DNA of 64,000 nt from Diprion similis (Eukaryota > Arthropoda > Insecta > Hymenoptera > Diprionidae), in contig NC_060112.1 of the NCBI RefSeq assembly GCF_021155765.1, positions 12,834,001 through 12,898,000 of the forward strand, given 5' to 3'. The notes beneath the pieces were generated by a model. It was not told where the DNA came from. It searched no databases and saw only the letters and a list, made by a program, of their open reading frames with translations. Below, in pieces: positions 38,878 through 52,200 of this stretch; position 1 is the first letter of the stretch; each line of letters starts with the position of its first letter. The position numbers and the translations under genes are program-made.

Positions 38878-39202
38878 GTATCTAATTAATTATCGCTGCT
38901 CGGTGTGCAGCTTCTTATTTTTTTCTAAATTTACTACGAACTTTGATACGCCTCCGCGTCATTTATTAATATTTTCTTATGCGAACGAGTGCACGCAAAC
39001 GTGTCGCAGAGAAGAATAGGATCATATAACGATTAATTATAACAAATTAAAAAAAAAAAAAACATTTCAAAATTACCATCGAGAGACTGCATGTAAACGG
39101 CATACACGTGATCGGATAACTCGCGTGTTTGAGAAAGATTGGAAGTGACGGAGAGATTAAGGAGAGAACAATCACTTCCTGGGATTTTTTGGAAAGCCGA
39201 AA
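37571..39202. other. GC-rich upstream region of the ChaC gene
   Basis: From about 37,800 to 38,680 the sequence is clearly richer in GC and CpG than its surroundings, which fits a promoter region. The 180-codon minus ORF at 37,565-38,107 is Arg/Ser-rich and looks like a composition artefact. At 38,664 a short ATG frame (MGIA) ends at a GTGAGG donor. It could splice in phase 0 to an acceptor just before the ChaC ATG (GGAAAG at 39,196), so it may be an alternative first exon. A CA microsatellite occupies 38,847-38,875. Confidence 0.45.
38847..38875. repeat. CA dinucleotide microsatellite
   Basis: About 14 perfect CA units. Confidence 0.9.
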
Positions 39203-42200
39203 ATGAACGCAGGGACTGGACTTTGGGTTTTTGGATATGGATCCCTCTGCTGGCACCCGGGGTTCGATTTCGAAAAGAGCCTCACCGGGTACATCAGGGG
39301 CTTCACCAGGAAATTTTGGCAGGGAAATGTCACCCACCGAGGCACCGCTGACAAGGTACGTTCTCTTAGAATACCCTTAGTTGATACTCGCGATTTTACT
39401 GACAATTATACGTGCTCAATGTTCGATATTGCGATTTCAGTTTCATTTGCGATTTTGTGTTTAATCGTAAGTTACTGGCTTCCAATCGTAAACCAGACTT
39501 AGCTTGCTGTTGGACTTTTCAAGCTTTCGTGATTATAAAATGAAGTATGTTCATATTTGTTCAGAGCTTCTAGTCAGATCAATTCTCACAGATGAACTAC
39601 GATATATATATATAGTACTTCTATCTCGACTTTTACTTCTCGTCAATTTGTGAACTTTGGTCTATACAGAGATTATTCCACCTTAAATCCGAAATCCTGG
39701 ACTCGAGCTTGATCAAGGCTGTGAGAATAAAACAGATGTAACGCGAAAAATAAAAATTTCTGACGTTTGTACACTGCATTCACGAAAGTATACGGTCCAT
39801 TCATTTGATATTTCTGTAGCGCTGATATCTGACTTAAACGGCGAGAAGATTGTGCTGATAATTTCACTTTCCAGGAAAGCTTTAGCGTTCAGAAATGGAG
39901 CAGTAATCTTTCGAATTGTTTGATAGCGGAGTAACGTGTTTTACACTCACGTAGACGACGAGGGTCAGAATGAGCTTTGAAACGCCGCAATGCGTGAACG
40001 TAAACACGAGTCGCGACATTTGTATGTATACCTATAGTTTCTGCGATTTAACAGACAGAGTTAGACGACTGAGTTAAAGATAGACAGAGAGAGGAAGACA
40101 GGACTGCGCGATTTGAAAATATTTCTTAGCATTTTATTTGCATATGTATGTATACAGAAGCAATATCTTCGCGGGCACGTTTTCAAGGCGTGCCAGGATA
40201 CACAAGCATGCACGAGTATATAAATATGCTATATACATGTATAGTCACAGCGGAAACTATAGATAGCGGAGGAGTTATATATTGGGAGAAAATTTGTTCT
40301 ATAAACAAAAGACTGACGGTGCGAACACGTGTTGGCACGAAGAAAATTATTTCGCAGGAGAGATCGCTGCGCGATTCGATCGCTGATTGCCAAGTGCCAG
40401 ATTGCTTTTGTCTACTTGACGTGCGTATACATTATACCTATGCACACATACGTGCTTTATATCTATGCGAATGTTACGATGTCGTAAATTCCATCCCGTC
40501 ACGTTGATATCGCACTCTGTTCGACTCCAGAGTTTACCAACAATTTGATACAGTTTTTATATTTAGTTTTCAATGCTTTCCCCGAAGTTGAATGTTTTTG
40601 CGCCAAGTGGTATGTAGTTAGTGCTTCAGCAATGGCGATCCTCGTATATTATCGTGGTATTTTATTTCATTTTTTACGTGAACTGTACATGTTTTTCGCG
40701 TAGTTTGTTTTACCCGATTATTCTGAAGTCTCCTTAATTTGACCTTAATTTAACCGCAGATTCATCTCGCGTGCGTGCGTGCGTGCGTGTGTAAAGAGTA
40801 CTATATACTTGATTGCAAATGTTGATCAATTCAATGTTTTTATATTGCAGTGAGTAACTTGACTGTCGGGTCATTGCGTATTTGCAAAAAATTTAAAAAT
40901 CCAGGGTTTGATTGAATAACGTATACTTGAATATAACGAATAATATATCATACGTTTGACATTATTCTGCATTAGCAGCTCGGAAAAAGAGATTTACTAT
41001 AATATCGTGATACTATATCACTTAGAAAGTTTATTGTTTCAGAATTATTGGTGTTAATGCCAAAACTAGCAAACGACGTATAGTGTCCACAGTAAATTTT
41101 CACCCTTTGGAATAGTTCTTACGTCACAAAATGACCTCCTAATTGCTCAGTAAGCTTGACTAAGATCTCAGAGTGTTATTGACAATCGTTAAAGACCGTT
41201 TAAGAAAAAATGATATTGACCTTGTGTAAAATAAGAACATGAATTACCACCGAGGTTGCAAAGTTTTTCGGCTTGAGTACACCGGACAAAATTAGAAGAA
41301 CAAAATGTAACTGGGTCAAGTTGAGCGGAAACTTTTATTTACAAATTCACCTTCTGCGTGGATACCACAGGCTGAATGTTATCGGTTTCGATATTCGTTA
41401 TTACAGTATAGTGCCTACACACAGTTTTTGTCATTTGATTTGGAAATGATAATTATCGTCTCGGCAAATGCTGTTGGGTAACATTGGTAGTCCAGAGTTG
41501 GACCCGATTATAGAAGAACGTGAATTGATTTTGTGGTTTAAGGTGTAAATGAAGATAAAATAGAATCCTAGAGCCATTAACGCTTCCTTGTTTTTTTTCT
41601 CTCTATTTGAAGCTTGAATGCTAATTAGTAACTATTACGGAAAGTTTGCGAACAAAATATTTTGTTTTATCTCATTTTGTGTGAAGCGCATTCCAAATCA
41701 ACTCATCAGCGCCTCATTCACCCACCGATGTTTTTACACGCAAATCAATAAGTAAATCTCGTCTTGAAATATTATATGGCACTAATATTTGTCAGTACAT
41801 ATTGTTATATGCATGCGTACGAAAATTTCCCTGTCACTGTGTGACAATACTTTAAAATGCCAGTCTAGCATAGTTGAGTATAGTTTTCACCCTCGCATTT
41901 CAGCTTCTGAAAAATGAATCCTACAACAACTTATCACTTAGGTATATTTACAAACAAATTGATATTATCTTGAATATGTGGTAAAGCCTACTCGCACTGA
42001 TTGCGTGCGGTTGAAATGAAAGCTTTCAGATGAGGAAAAAAAAATAATTGTAGTGCAAAAATTCTTGACTTATTAACTTGGCATGAGAAAAATGTGCAAT
42101 ACCTATAGTATATGAGCTGTGCAGTGTCAATTCTCTTGTGTGACATGTGTAGGTTTATTCTATCTCGATGTCAGGTTCAACTGTATAATGTCTTGTTATT

Positions 42201-42854
42201 GAAGATTAAACTATGTAGGCATGCTTATCATACGCTCTGCTGCACGTGTGGTTTTCTTGGCTCAACTGGAGTATGCGGAATGTCTCATTGATGTTCAAAC
42301 GATATAAATACAGATTAGTCTTTCCGTCCTGCATCGTCTCTTTATCTTTCATCTACCTTGATCATATCTACATTAGATATTTTTTTGAACTTTGTTTCAC
42401 TCTTTGTAAGTAAGGGAACGCGGAGCACGACGGACCCCCTAAGCCGCTAAAATGTTATTTTTTGTAGCTATTGAGCACCGGTTATAAGTTGTTCTGATCT
42501 ATATCGAACAAATTCATCATTAATTTCTCATAATTTGAAAGAAAAATCTGGGACATGATGAATCTCCTCTATAAATAATTTTTTTTTTTTTTTTTTTTAA
42601 TTCACTCTGCATTCTTTATTGATTATTTATCACTGTGTATGCCAAAAAAAAAATAAAAATAATGAATTTCGAAGCAAAGGCCTTTATCTAAATTATAATT
42701 TTTTAAAAAACTAAATTTTTTTTTTTTCCTCAAAGAATATTGCATACTTTAATTTAACATCTATTCAACAAACCTCTAATACTATCTCAATATTGAAATT
42801 TTTTTTTTTTCTTTCAAATTTTTTTGGGGCGCCTGTGGTCTCCCACACATATAT

Positions 42855-42902
<48 letters not shown>

Positions 42903-45900
42903 TAGGAGCATTTTGCCGCATACTTAAAAAACAAAGCGTTGACGATTTTTTTTCATCGCAGATTGTTCAATCTATAAATACTGCAAATTTCGCGGATCAC
43001 GATGCCTCTTCGTAAACCAAAAATCTTAAGTTTTCTTCACTTTCTGCGAATATCTTAAAGTTAAAAACTGCTCTCTCAAGGTCGATTCGGCGCTTCTTGT
43101 TTTAGTTTCTAATCTTTCCCTTTTGATTCTTTGCACGCGCGGTTCAAGTTATTCTTGCTATTTTTATTTTTTTTAATGCTTCAAACCGTGACGCCCGATC
43201 CTCTCCGAATTTTGCACCGGGAACACATGCATGGAAGTATTTACGTTACTTACACGTTGTCAAAGAACCCTGATGAATTGATCACTGTGTAATTCACAGC
43301 GCTCCGAGCGCCCAATTGCCTCGTAATTTCAATTCATTGCCTGGGCAATTTACCAATTCTCAAAGCTATGGAAAACGATGCGATTGAACCGCGCTTGCAA
43401 AACGGCCTCATGCCCAATTCTTTCATTTCATTTCATTCCGAGTTGTAATTTATACCTATATCTTCCAGTGACCAATTCCAGTGGGAATTTCGCGTTGGCA
43501 TTATTCTAACTTCAATCTTGGATCGTGTCAATATTTGCGTTCTATAGTATAACACACAGGGCATCGTGAATCGGATATATCAATTTTTCCACGGTCGTAT
43601 AAGCCACGTGCTTGGTACTCGCTGTATTATGGTTTCGTTGGCTTCTTACCAATTCAAATTGTTATTATTCTTCGACTGCGAAAATCATTTCGTTGGCCGT
43701 TGACAAACTCACGAGGATAATTTTTAGCATCAAACCTACGTCACTGAAATGTTAGGGTAAAAAAAGAATTGTAATAAGCTTTACGAAATTTTCTACACTT
43801 CTATAATTATCTATATATTCTATATATTTTAATATTGCTGTACAATTTTCGTTAGATATGCACGTGTGCTGTTTGCGTATTCGTTACTTGAAAAAATCTC
43901 GATTAAGATACGTGTAATCACAGCTCTTGTTCATACAATACGGATACGTAAAATAATATTATATGCAGAAAATATTTGTTTATGCATTCTTTTCATCTAT
44001 GTCATTGTATAATCGTGTGAAGCTACTGTACACGCATCACTTGTTTTTCGAACTCTATATGTATAAGGGACATTTCTCCCGTTATATGTAAGAATAAACA
44101 CGTATTATACTCCGCACACACCGTGCAATGTACACACTGAGTTATTTGTCGTTTTACGTGTTGTGTATCGATTATACAATACCTTTGGGAAATTCTTTAT
44201 CTCCTCTTTAAATAGCCAGATATGGAGATTTCGAAACTGACGTGATTTTAACGATGTATCATGAGTAGTTAGTGGTCTTTGCACGCCATCGCAGCAAATA
44301 TTATTTGAGCGTGTCTAATCATCACGATGACATCACGTGATGTTTGATCATAAAACTCACGTGCTCCATAATATTTTTTCCAAAGTTTCTGTGTCAGAAT
44401 AAGTTTATCTATTTCCGAATTTTCCATCCCGCCGAATACTGAAACTTTTAGCGTACACACTGCGCCGTATAATCTTCCCTCGAATCAATTGTCACGACAA
44501 ACGGTCTAGCCGCCGAATAAGTACTAATTAAATAACATTTTCCAGTTTCAATCTCTTACGGATTGTATCTAACCCTCAGTGTTGAATCTTGTGTATTCCG
44601 AGGATTCGAGTTTTTCTTTCTCTGCATCTACGGGAGGTGCTTCTTTGGAAAAATATTACAATTAAGAAGTTATGAAAACACCTACGAAGTTATAAATATT
44701 TTTGTATTTTTAATTTTCGCTCCATATGGTATATACAAAGCTTAAAGAAAATCAGCAGAGTCGTTGAGTATAATTTTCAGACAAGTATTGGTCATCCGAT
44801 TTCTTATTTACAAGCTGCGAGTGGTAATTGATATCGGAATAGCGTGGCGTGAAGGAAAATTCAGTGACAAGTTGAACCAGACAGGAGTATCGATTTCAAC
44901 CGACGTCTTGCAATCCAACCGTGGTCCTGCATCACGAAGGCGGTTGAATGCACGAGTATCCTTCTTTGTTTAAAGTTTTGTTAAATATCCGAGAAGAAAT
45001 CTAACTCTAGTTTTCATAACCTTATATGTACTGTACGTGTTCCGGTATTCGATATGGTCATTGAACGGACTGTTGTGGTCTCGACGAAACGCAACCTCTT
45101 CATTTGTTTACTGGCGTCAATTTTCAGATACACGCTGTACTGAACACAGTACTTTCGGTCATTAACCCAGTTACATTTATAGTCTTCGTGGAATTTAATC
45201 GAGAATTGATAGACGAGGGGCACAAACCTATGAATTGTCATCCTATCGATAAGGCGTCACGTTTCTGTGGCTTTTTCACCTCGTTCTGCTTCGTAGAATC
45301 AAATATATATGTCCAAGAACAGGTACTCCTGAAACCTGTTCCATCCATATTCAATTGTATAAGCATCTTGTATAAATTCCTTTTATGCAATAACAGGATA
45401 TAACAATAAGCCAGGGTTTCTTTAGGATTAAACACGTCTGGCCAAGATAAGAATCTTTTCTAATAACTTTAGCCGTAGTCATGATGTAGTTGATCGATTT
45501 AATTATGATGCAATGTTTGTTGGCTTATCGATACTTTTCCTCTTGTTTCAGCCTGGCCGTGTTGCAACCCTCATAGAAGACAAAGAGGTAATTAGTTTGA
45601 TTTGTTATATCAGCTTATTTCTGGGAAATATCCTATGGGTAATTTGAAGCATGGTAAATCCGCCTGCATTTATGCAATTCAGGGTACAGTTTACCGAAAT
45701 CCGCCTAAATTTCAGCAACTGCGAGTACATTTTACCGATAGTCAATTGTCTCATGGTCCACGTTTGGCGAGTACTTCGTGGTAAAGAGTGGGGGATCGGC
45801 CGAATGTGACAAATGGCGATCAGTAAAATGTACTCGTGGTTGCCGAAATGTAGGCGAGTTGTGGCACAACATGCAGTGGATTGCATAAATACAGGCGGAT

Positions 45901-46627
45901 TCACAAATTTCCGATAGACGGTCTACAATTTGGTGATTCACAGCCCCCGCACAAAAGGTGTTTGAAACTTTGTATGTTAACTTGTCTTAATTTCAATTTT
46001 AAGGGAATGGCTTGGGGGCGGGCTTTCGAGCTGCGTGGGAGTGCAGCCCTGCCTTACTTGGAGAAGCGAGAGTGTACCTTGGGTGGTTATCTGACGAAAC
46101 TAACAACATTTTACGCGAGAGATGGAAGTCGGAGTTTTCCAGCTTTGGTGTACATCGCGACTAGCGCAAATCAACACTGGTTAGGGGATGCTCCTGTCAG
46201 CACGATAGCGAATCAAATCACCGAATGCTCAGGTCCCAGTGGCCATAACGTCGAATACCTCCTAAGGTACTTTTGAATGAATTGTGTAGAGAAATTTTCG
46301 GAATGCCAAGTGACAGAAGGTGACATCTAATTTAATTTGCATTTCAGATTAGCAGACTTTATGCATCAGTATCTTCCGGACGCTCGAGACGAGCATTTGT
46401 TCACCCTGGAGATGCTTGTGAGAGCGAGAATTAAGGAGGAGAAAATGTGCCTGAAAACGCTGATGGGCAACAGGGAATTCGACATAAATTTGAACGAGGT
46501 TGACGAACCAGAAGGCGCGCTCGACGACAGACTGGAGGATGACAACATTGCGCATCCGCTAAGACAAGAATCCTTCCAGTTCACGTCGAGAGTACCGTCG
46601 AAGACTCTGCGTTGCCTAAATATTTAA
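39203..46627 (+). CDS. CHAC: ChaC-type glutathione-specific gamma-glutamylcyclotransferase, four exons, 243 aa
   Basis: The enzyme cleaves glutathione to 5-oxoproline and Cys-Gly in the cytosol. Exons are 39203-39355, 45552-45587 (36 nt), 46004-46266 and 46348-46627 (732 nt, phases 0,0,2). The glycine-rich substrate loop GYGSL is at residues 11-15 (VFGYGSLCWHPGF). RGFTRKFWQGNVTHRG, PGRVATLIED, YLEKRECTLGGY (E86 is the expected catalytic Glu), GHNVEYLLRLADFM and DEHL are all typical of the family. After the conserved core comes a charged extension of about 60 residues (KEEKMCLKTLMG and on), so the protein is longer than CHAC2. The 36-nt exon is required to keep the conserved PGRV motif. The first intron is 6.2 kb and the second carries a foldback element. 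Whether it corresponds to CHAC1 or CHAC2 cannot be decided here. Confidence 0.95.
39356..45551. other. First intron of the ChaC gene (6.2 kb)
   Basis: No nested gene is supported. It includes a CGTG microsatellite (about 40,768-40,792), T runs near 42,580-42,598, and a TA tract at 42,848-42,901. The ORFs on either strand (for example 40,148-40,507) show no recognisable protein. Confidence 0.6.
42848..42901. repeat. TA dinucleotide microsatellite
   Basis: About 25 TA units, interrupted once by G near its start, within the ChaC first intron. Confidence 0.9.
45657..45901. mobile_element. Foldback MITE in ChaC intron 2
   Basis: The 245 bp element starts AATCCGCCTGCATTTATGCA and ends with the near-exact reverse complement (TGCATAAATACAGGCGGATT). 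The arms continue inward for about 100 bp, including CGAGTACATTTTAC mirrored by GTAAAATGTACTCG. This explains the matching ORFs seen on both strands. There is no coding capacity. Confidence 0.85.
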
Positions 46628-46887
46628 AGTGCTCTGTGCGCAACTGCACGAAACCGGAAACGACACCCGGGCGTGACCGGCGTAACAAAAGATTTTCGAA
46701 TAATTCGTGTTACTTTTGGGGCGCAACGACTGTTCCTGGGATTATAAGTATTCTTTCGCGTCGATATAATATGATTTATATATAAACATATATTTTATAT
46801 TTTGTAGGAATAAGTTCGTTGTTTTCTATTTGACCGGCCATTCAGTCCTACACAAGTCTCGTCTTCGCTTGATATAAATCAATTAAT

Positions 46888-46893
46888 AATAAA
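46888..46893 (+). terminator. Poly(A) signal AATAAA of the ChaC gene
   Basis: Canonical hexamer about 260 bp after the stop codon at 46,627. Confidence 0.55.
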
Positions 46894-46899
46894 ATGCGG

Positions 46900-48779
46900 T
46901 ATCGAATAAGTAGTGGCATTTGATTAGCGGGGTATTTTATTTATTTTATTTTTATTTTTTGATAACAGTCGCCGGCTCTCTATAAGCTTTAAGATGCTAG
47001 GAAAATAATTGTATTAAGGGATTTTGGAAGAATTTTACACAGGTTTATAGGCAAACTTGCCATTTTATATGTACCGTGAGTATGAATGATTGTGAAATTT
47101 CACTTTACGTGATTTGAATCTTCAAAGAGTAGTACTCTACAGAACTAAAGAGGACCTCTTTTTCTTTTAACAAATCGAATTAAAGATATTTCATAAATAA
47201 GCGTGACAATTACGTATGTACAATACTATGACTATGATCATATATGTATATCATTCACGTTGACATTTTTCACTAACTGTTCAAAAGACGGAAGTTTCTC
47301 TCATTTTGTATTAAAATTGCACTCAATTCATTGAAACTTTCTATCATTAGAACAAGAAAAAAGTAATGAACAGATTTCAGAATCAATGTCGGAATATTAT
47401 TCTACAGAATTTCTATACTCTATGTAATAATTAAGCTTGCTGATTGATATACTGATTTAGAAAAAAGAAATTATTTGCTTGATTTATATGCATACGATGA
47501 TTATATAATATCTGAATGTCTTTCGTTTAAAATTCAGTATGTATTTATCTGATTGGTTAAATTAAGTGACACGTGATGAGTTGTCAACATTGAGAAACGG
47601 GGGGTGTGAAAATCACATTAGAATACGCGAGTGAAGTTTTTTTGGTGAAGCAGGCTATGCCCATTAAGTATAACTATGGTAGAATAAGACTTTATATGGA
47701 CATACTTATGATAGATTGAGACGCAACTTTCGATCACGGGACCAAAACAATTTGTCACAGTAATCGTCTCGTTGTAATTATGATGTGAATTGAAGGTATT
47801 GATCGGTCCCAAACTAAACATTAATTATGGACAAATATGTGTATAATTTTACTTGGTCAGCTGTGAGTACTGATTTTCGAGGGTACATTACGTGTACAAT
47901 AACTCGGGGCTTGTGCGAACGGCCATTGTTCCATACATGCTTTTCGATGGTTGCTGAAAAATATCTGTATTTTTCCACTAATTTTGAACTTTTATCTTTT
48001 TTGTAAGATGACCTAAGTCACCAGCATCTACTATCATAATCAATTCCTAACCACAGCTGAATGTATAATAATAGCAAATCGTAGTAAAATTTTATAATGT
48101 GTATTGTACGTATATATTCACAAATGACACATGTATGAGTCTATTCTTTTTGTGCAAGTTTTGGCATTAGCGTGATCAGTCCTACCTTGATGTGAGCATT
48201 ACTACGGAATAATTGTTACGGTGAATCATTTAGTTATTTATTTAAAAGGCCTTGATATTTAAAGAAGCTCTCCTGGCCATAGAATTTTTTTTTTCATGTT
48301 TAGCTGTCAAATATATATTGTGACTCACCTTGTGAGGGCTTGCAGCATATATGAATACCTGTCCGTTCATCAATTCAAACGATAATTTGTAAGGTGTTTA
48401 TAACTGTATCGTGTAGTTTACCTGCACAATTAATTCCGTCGCTTGAGGAGGAGCAAGGGCTTTCTGCCTCCTGCTAGAAACTATAACTGTAACTATACAT
48501 GTATATTATAACTTACATACTATAACTCGCCTATGGAGGCTGCGGCTGATATATTTATACAAGGATGTTTGGATTTATTTTTATATTTTAGTGATTACTA
48601 ATGTGATTGTAAACCTGACTTTTGTGACATGAAGGAAGTATTTGTTTATAAATTGAGCATTTCGCTGATTTTAAAACAACTGTTTATTACTCCCTCTTGA
48701 AACTATTCACGTAATGTGATACCACAATGCTTGTACGTTCAAATGCATAGAAAGAAAAATTTAATGATGGAGTAGCACA
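46900..48779. other. Intergenic region, nothing recognised
   Basis: AT-rich sequence without supported ORFs, RNA genes or clear repeats. Confidence 0.6.
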
Positions 48780-48922
48780 GTACAGTAATATTTATTGATG
48801 TCTTTGCATTTTGGCTGACTTAGTTTCGCTCCGAAAAAATGTGAGCTGCATGACGTACGAATCTTGTTTTGGACCGAAAAAAGCTAATCGGAAGCCGAAG
48901 GCATGATTAAATATTACTGTAC
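48780..48922. mobile_element. Short inverted-repeat element (MITE candidate)
   Basis: GTACAGTAATATTTA at 48780-48794 is perfectly mirrored by TAAATATTACTGTAC at 48908-48922. Weaker pairing continues inward. At 143 bp with no coding capacity it resembles a small MITE. It lies just left of the satellite domain. Confidence 0.6.
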
Positions 48923-48949
48923 ATACGATACTGCAAGGCAAGATTTTTA

Positions 48950-49295
48950 CGGAAAATATTAACCTCACACCAGGTTTTCGAAGTGGTGGCGGAAAGTAAT
49001 GAAAAACTCGGAGATACAGTGTTTCAGCTGAATTTTGATCGATGGGTTTTAATTCAAGGACAATTTTTCGAGTGTCAGTATGTTGTATGTTAACACGTAG
49101 CTGAATGATATTAGAGTCAAGGTCGTGAGCTTGTGAAAAAAGTAGTTGAAAATTGAATAAGAATCTGATTATCGACTGAGAAAAACGGTGGGCAATGAAT
49201 ATGACCTGAAAAAAAAAATGAAGAATATTGTACGATATAGTTATGATTATGGATTGTAAGTATTACTGGAGTGACAGCGTGCGTGGAAGATAAAT
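48950..49295. repeat. Left flanking repeat of the satellite domain
   Basis: Diverged but colinear with 60,973-61,330. Shared blocks include TTTCGAA followed by GTGG, GAAAAACTC, TGTCAGT, AATAAGAA(T)CT, GTA(C/T)GATATA, and TTGTAAGTATT followed by CTGAC or GTGAC. It joins directly to the first satellite unit. Confidence 0.65.
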
Positions 49296-52200
49296 GCTCT
49301 TTACGACGTATTTATGCTAGAAAAATCGTTTCGACGCAGTCCGAATGCGCTGCGAGCAACGGATCAAAAGTTACAGCCAAAAAACGAAAGACACAATTTC
49401 TCAATTTTTCTGCTGCTGGTCTTTGCGTCGTCATTTCTCTGCTGTTGGTCCTACGCATTTTTTCTTGTGTATTCTGAGTTCCTGGGCGTCCAATTCATCT
49501 AGAAAGGGTCATGCAAATCGGTTCCGAGACGAAAAGTTCTCGGCTTCAAGAGTAACCAAAGAAGTGAGGCGAACCCCTTTGGATTTTTGGCGAAAATTTC
49601 GACAACTTTGGAAAGTGCTGCAATTGATTCTTTAGGGCACTATTCCGACGTAATTTTGCGAGAGAAATCGATTGAGCGCAGTCCCAATACGCTGCGAGCA
49701 ACGGATCAAAAGTTACAGCCAAAAAACTGCAGATTTTCATCGTCATTTCTCTGCTGTTGGTCCGACGCTTTTTTGAATGTGTTTTTTGAGTTCCTGGGGT
49801 TCCAATTAGCCAAGAAACGGTCAAACAAATCAAATCGGAGACCAGAAATTTTTGGCTCCAGAAATCGCAAAAAAAGTAAGGCTAACCCCTTTGGATTTTT
49901 GGCGGAAATTTCGACAACTTTGAAAAGTGCTGCAATTAATTCTTTGGGGCACTATTCCGACGTAGTTTTGCGAGAGAAATCGATTAAGCGCAGTCCCAAC
50001 ACGCTGCGAGCAACGGATCAAAAGTGACAGCCAAAAAACTGCAGATTTTCATCGTCATTTTTCCGCTGTTGGTCCTACGCTTTTTTTATTGTGTTTTTTG
50101 AGTTCCTGGGGTTCCAATTAGCCAAGAAACGGTCATACAAATCAAATCAGAGACCAGAAATTTTCGGCTCCAGAAATCGCAAAAAAAGTAAGGCTAACCC
50201 CTTTGGATTTTTGGCGAAAATTTCGACAACTTTGAAAAGTGCTGCAATTAATTCTTTAGGGCACTATTCCGACGTAATTTTGCGAGAGTAATCGATTGAG
50301 CGCAGTCCCAATACGCTGCGAGCAACGGATCAAAAATTACAACCAAACAACTGCAGATTTTCATCGTCATTTCTCCGCTGTTGGTCCTACGCTTTTTTTA
50401 TTGTGTTTTTTGAGTTCCTGGGGTTCCAATTTGCCAAGAAACGGTCATACAAATCAAATCGGAGACCAGAAATTTTCGGCTCCAAAAATCGCAAAAAAAG
50501 TAAGGCTAACCCCTTTGGATTTTTGGCGAAAATTTCGACAACTTTGGAAAGTGCTGCAATTGATTCTTTAGGGCACTATTCCGACGTAATTTTGCGAGAG
50601 AAATTGATTGAGCGCAGTCCCAATACGCTGCGAGCAACGGATCAAAAGTTACAGCCAAAAAACTGCAGATTTTCATCGTCATTTCTCCGCTGTTGGTCCT
50701 ACGCTTTTTTTATTGTGTTTTTTGAGTTCCTGGGGTTCCAATCAGCCAAGAAACGGTCATACAAATCAAATCGGAGACCAGAAATTTTCGGCTCCAAAAA
50801 TCGCGAAAAAAGTAAGGCTAACCCCTTTGGATTTTTGGCGAAAATTTCGACAACTTTGAAAAGTGCTGCAATTGATTCTTTAGGGCACTATTCCGACGTA
50901 GTTTTGCGAGAGAAATCGATTGAGCGCAGTCCCAATACGCTGCGAGCAACGGATCAAAAGTTACAACCAAAAAACTGCAGATTTTCATCGTCATTTCTCC
51001 GCTGTTGGTCCTACGCTTTTTTTATTGTGTTTTTTGAGTTCCTGGGGTTCCAATTAGCCAAGAAACGGTCATACAAATCAAATCGGAGACCAGAAATTTT
51101 CGGCTCCAAAAATCGCAAAAAAAGTAAGGCTAACCCCTTTGGATTTTTGGCGAAAATTTCGACAACTTTGGAGAGTGCTGCAATTGATTCTTTAGGGCAC
51201 TATTCCGACGTAATTTTGCGAGGGAAATTGATTGAGCGCAGTCCCAATACGCTGCGAGCAACGGATCAAAAGTTACAGCCAAAAAACTGCAGATTTTCAT
51301 CGTCTTTTCTCCGCTGTTGGTCCTACGCTTTTTTTATTGTGTTTTTTGAGTTCCTGGGGTTCCAATCAGCCAAGAAACGGTCATACAAATCAAATCGGAG
51401 ACCAGAAATTTTCGGCTCCAAAAATCGCGAAATAAGTAAGGCTAACCCCTTTGGATTTTTGGCGAAAATTTCGACAACTTTGGAAAGTGCTGCAATTGAT
51501 TCTTTAGGGCACTATTCCGACGTAATTTTGCGAGAGAAATTGATTGAGCGCAGTCCCAATACGCTGCGAGCAACGGATCAAAAGTTACAGCCAAAAAACT
51601 GCAGATTTTCATCGTCTTTTCTCCGCTGTTGGTCCTACGCTTTTTTTATTGTGTTTTTTGAGTTCCTGGGGTTCCAATCAGCCAAGAAACGGTCATACAA
51701 ATCAAATCGGAGACCAGAAATTTTCGGCTCCAAAAATCGCGAAATAAGTAAGGCTAACCCCTTTGGATTTTTGGCGAAAATTTCGACAACTTTGGAAAGT
51801 GCTGCAATTGATTCTTTAGGGCACTATTCCGACGTAATTTTGCGAGAGAAATTGATTGAGCGCAGTCCCAATACGCTGCGAGCAACGGATCAAAAGTTAC
51901 AGCCAAAAAACTGCAGATTTTCATCGTCATTTCTCCGCTGTTGGTCCTACGCTTTTTTTATTGTGTTTTTTGAGTTCCTGGGGTTCCAATTAGCCAAGAA
52001 ACGGTCATACAAATCAAATCGGAGACCAGAAATTTTCGGCTCCAAAAATCGCAAAAAAAGTAAGGCTAACCCCTTTGGATTTTTGGCGAAAATTTCGACA
52101 ACTTTGGAAAGTGCTGCAATTGATTCTTTAGGGCACTATTCCGACGTAATTTTGCGAGAGAAATTGATTGAGCGCAGTCCCAATACGCTGCGAGCAACGG

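Noticed and set aside
45605-45941. Matching ORFs on both strands in ChaC intron 2
   Set aside because: Explained by the foldback element, whose arms encode the same peptide from either side.
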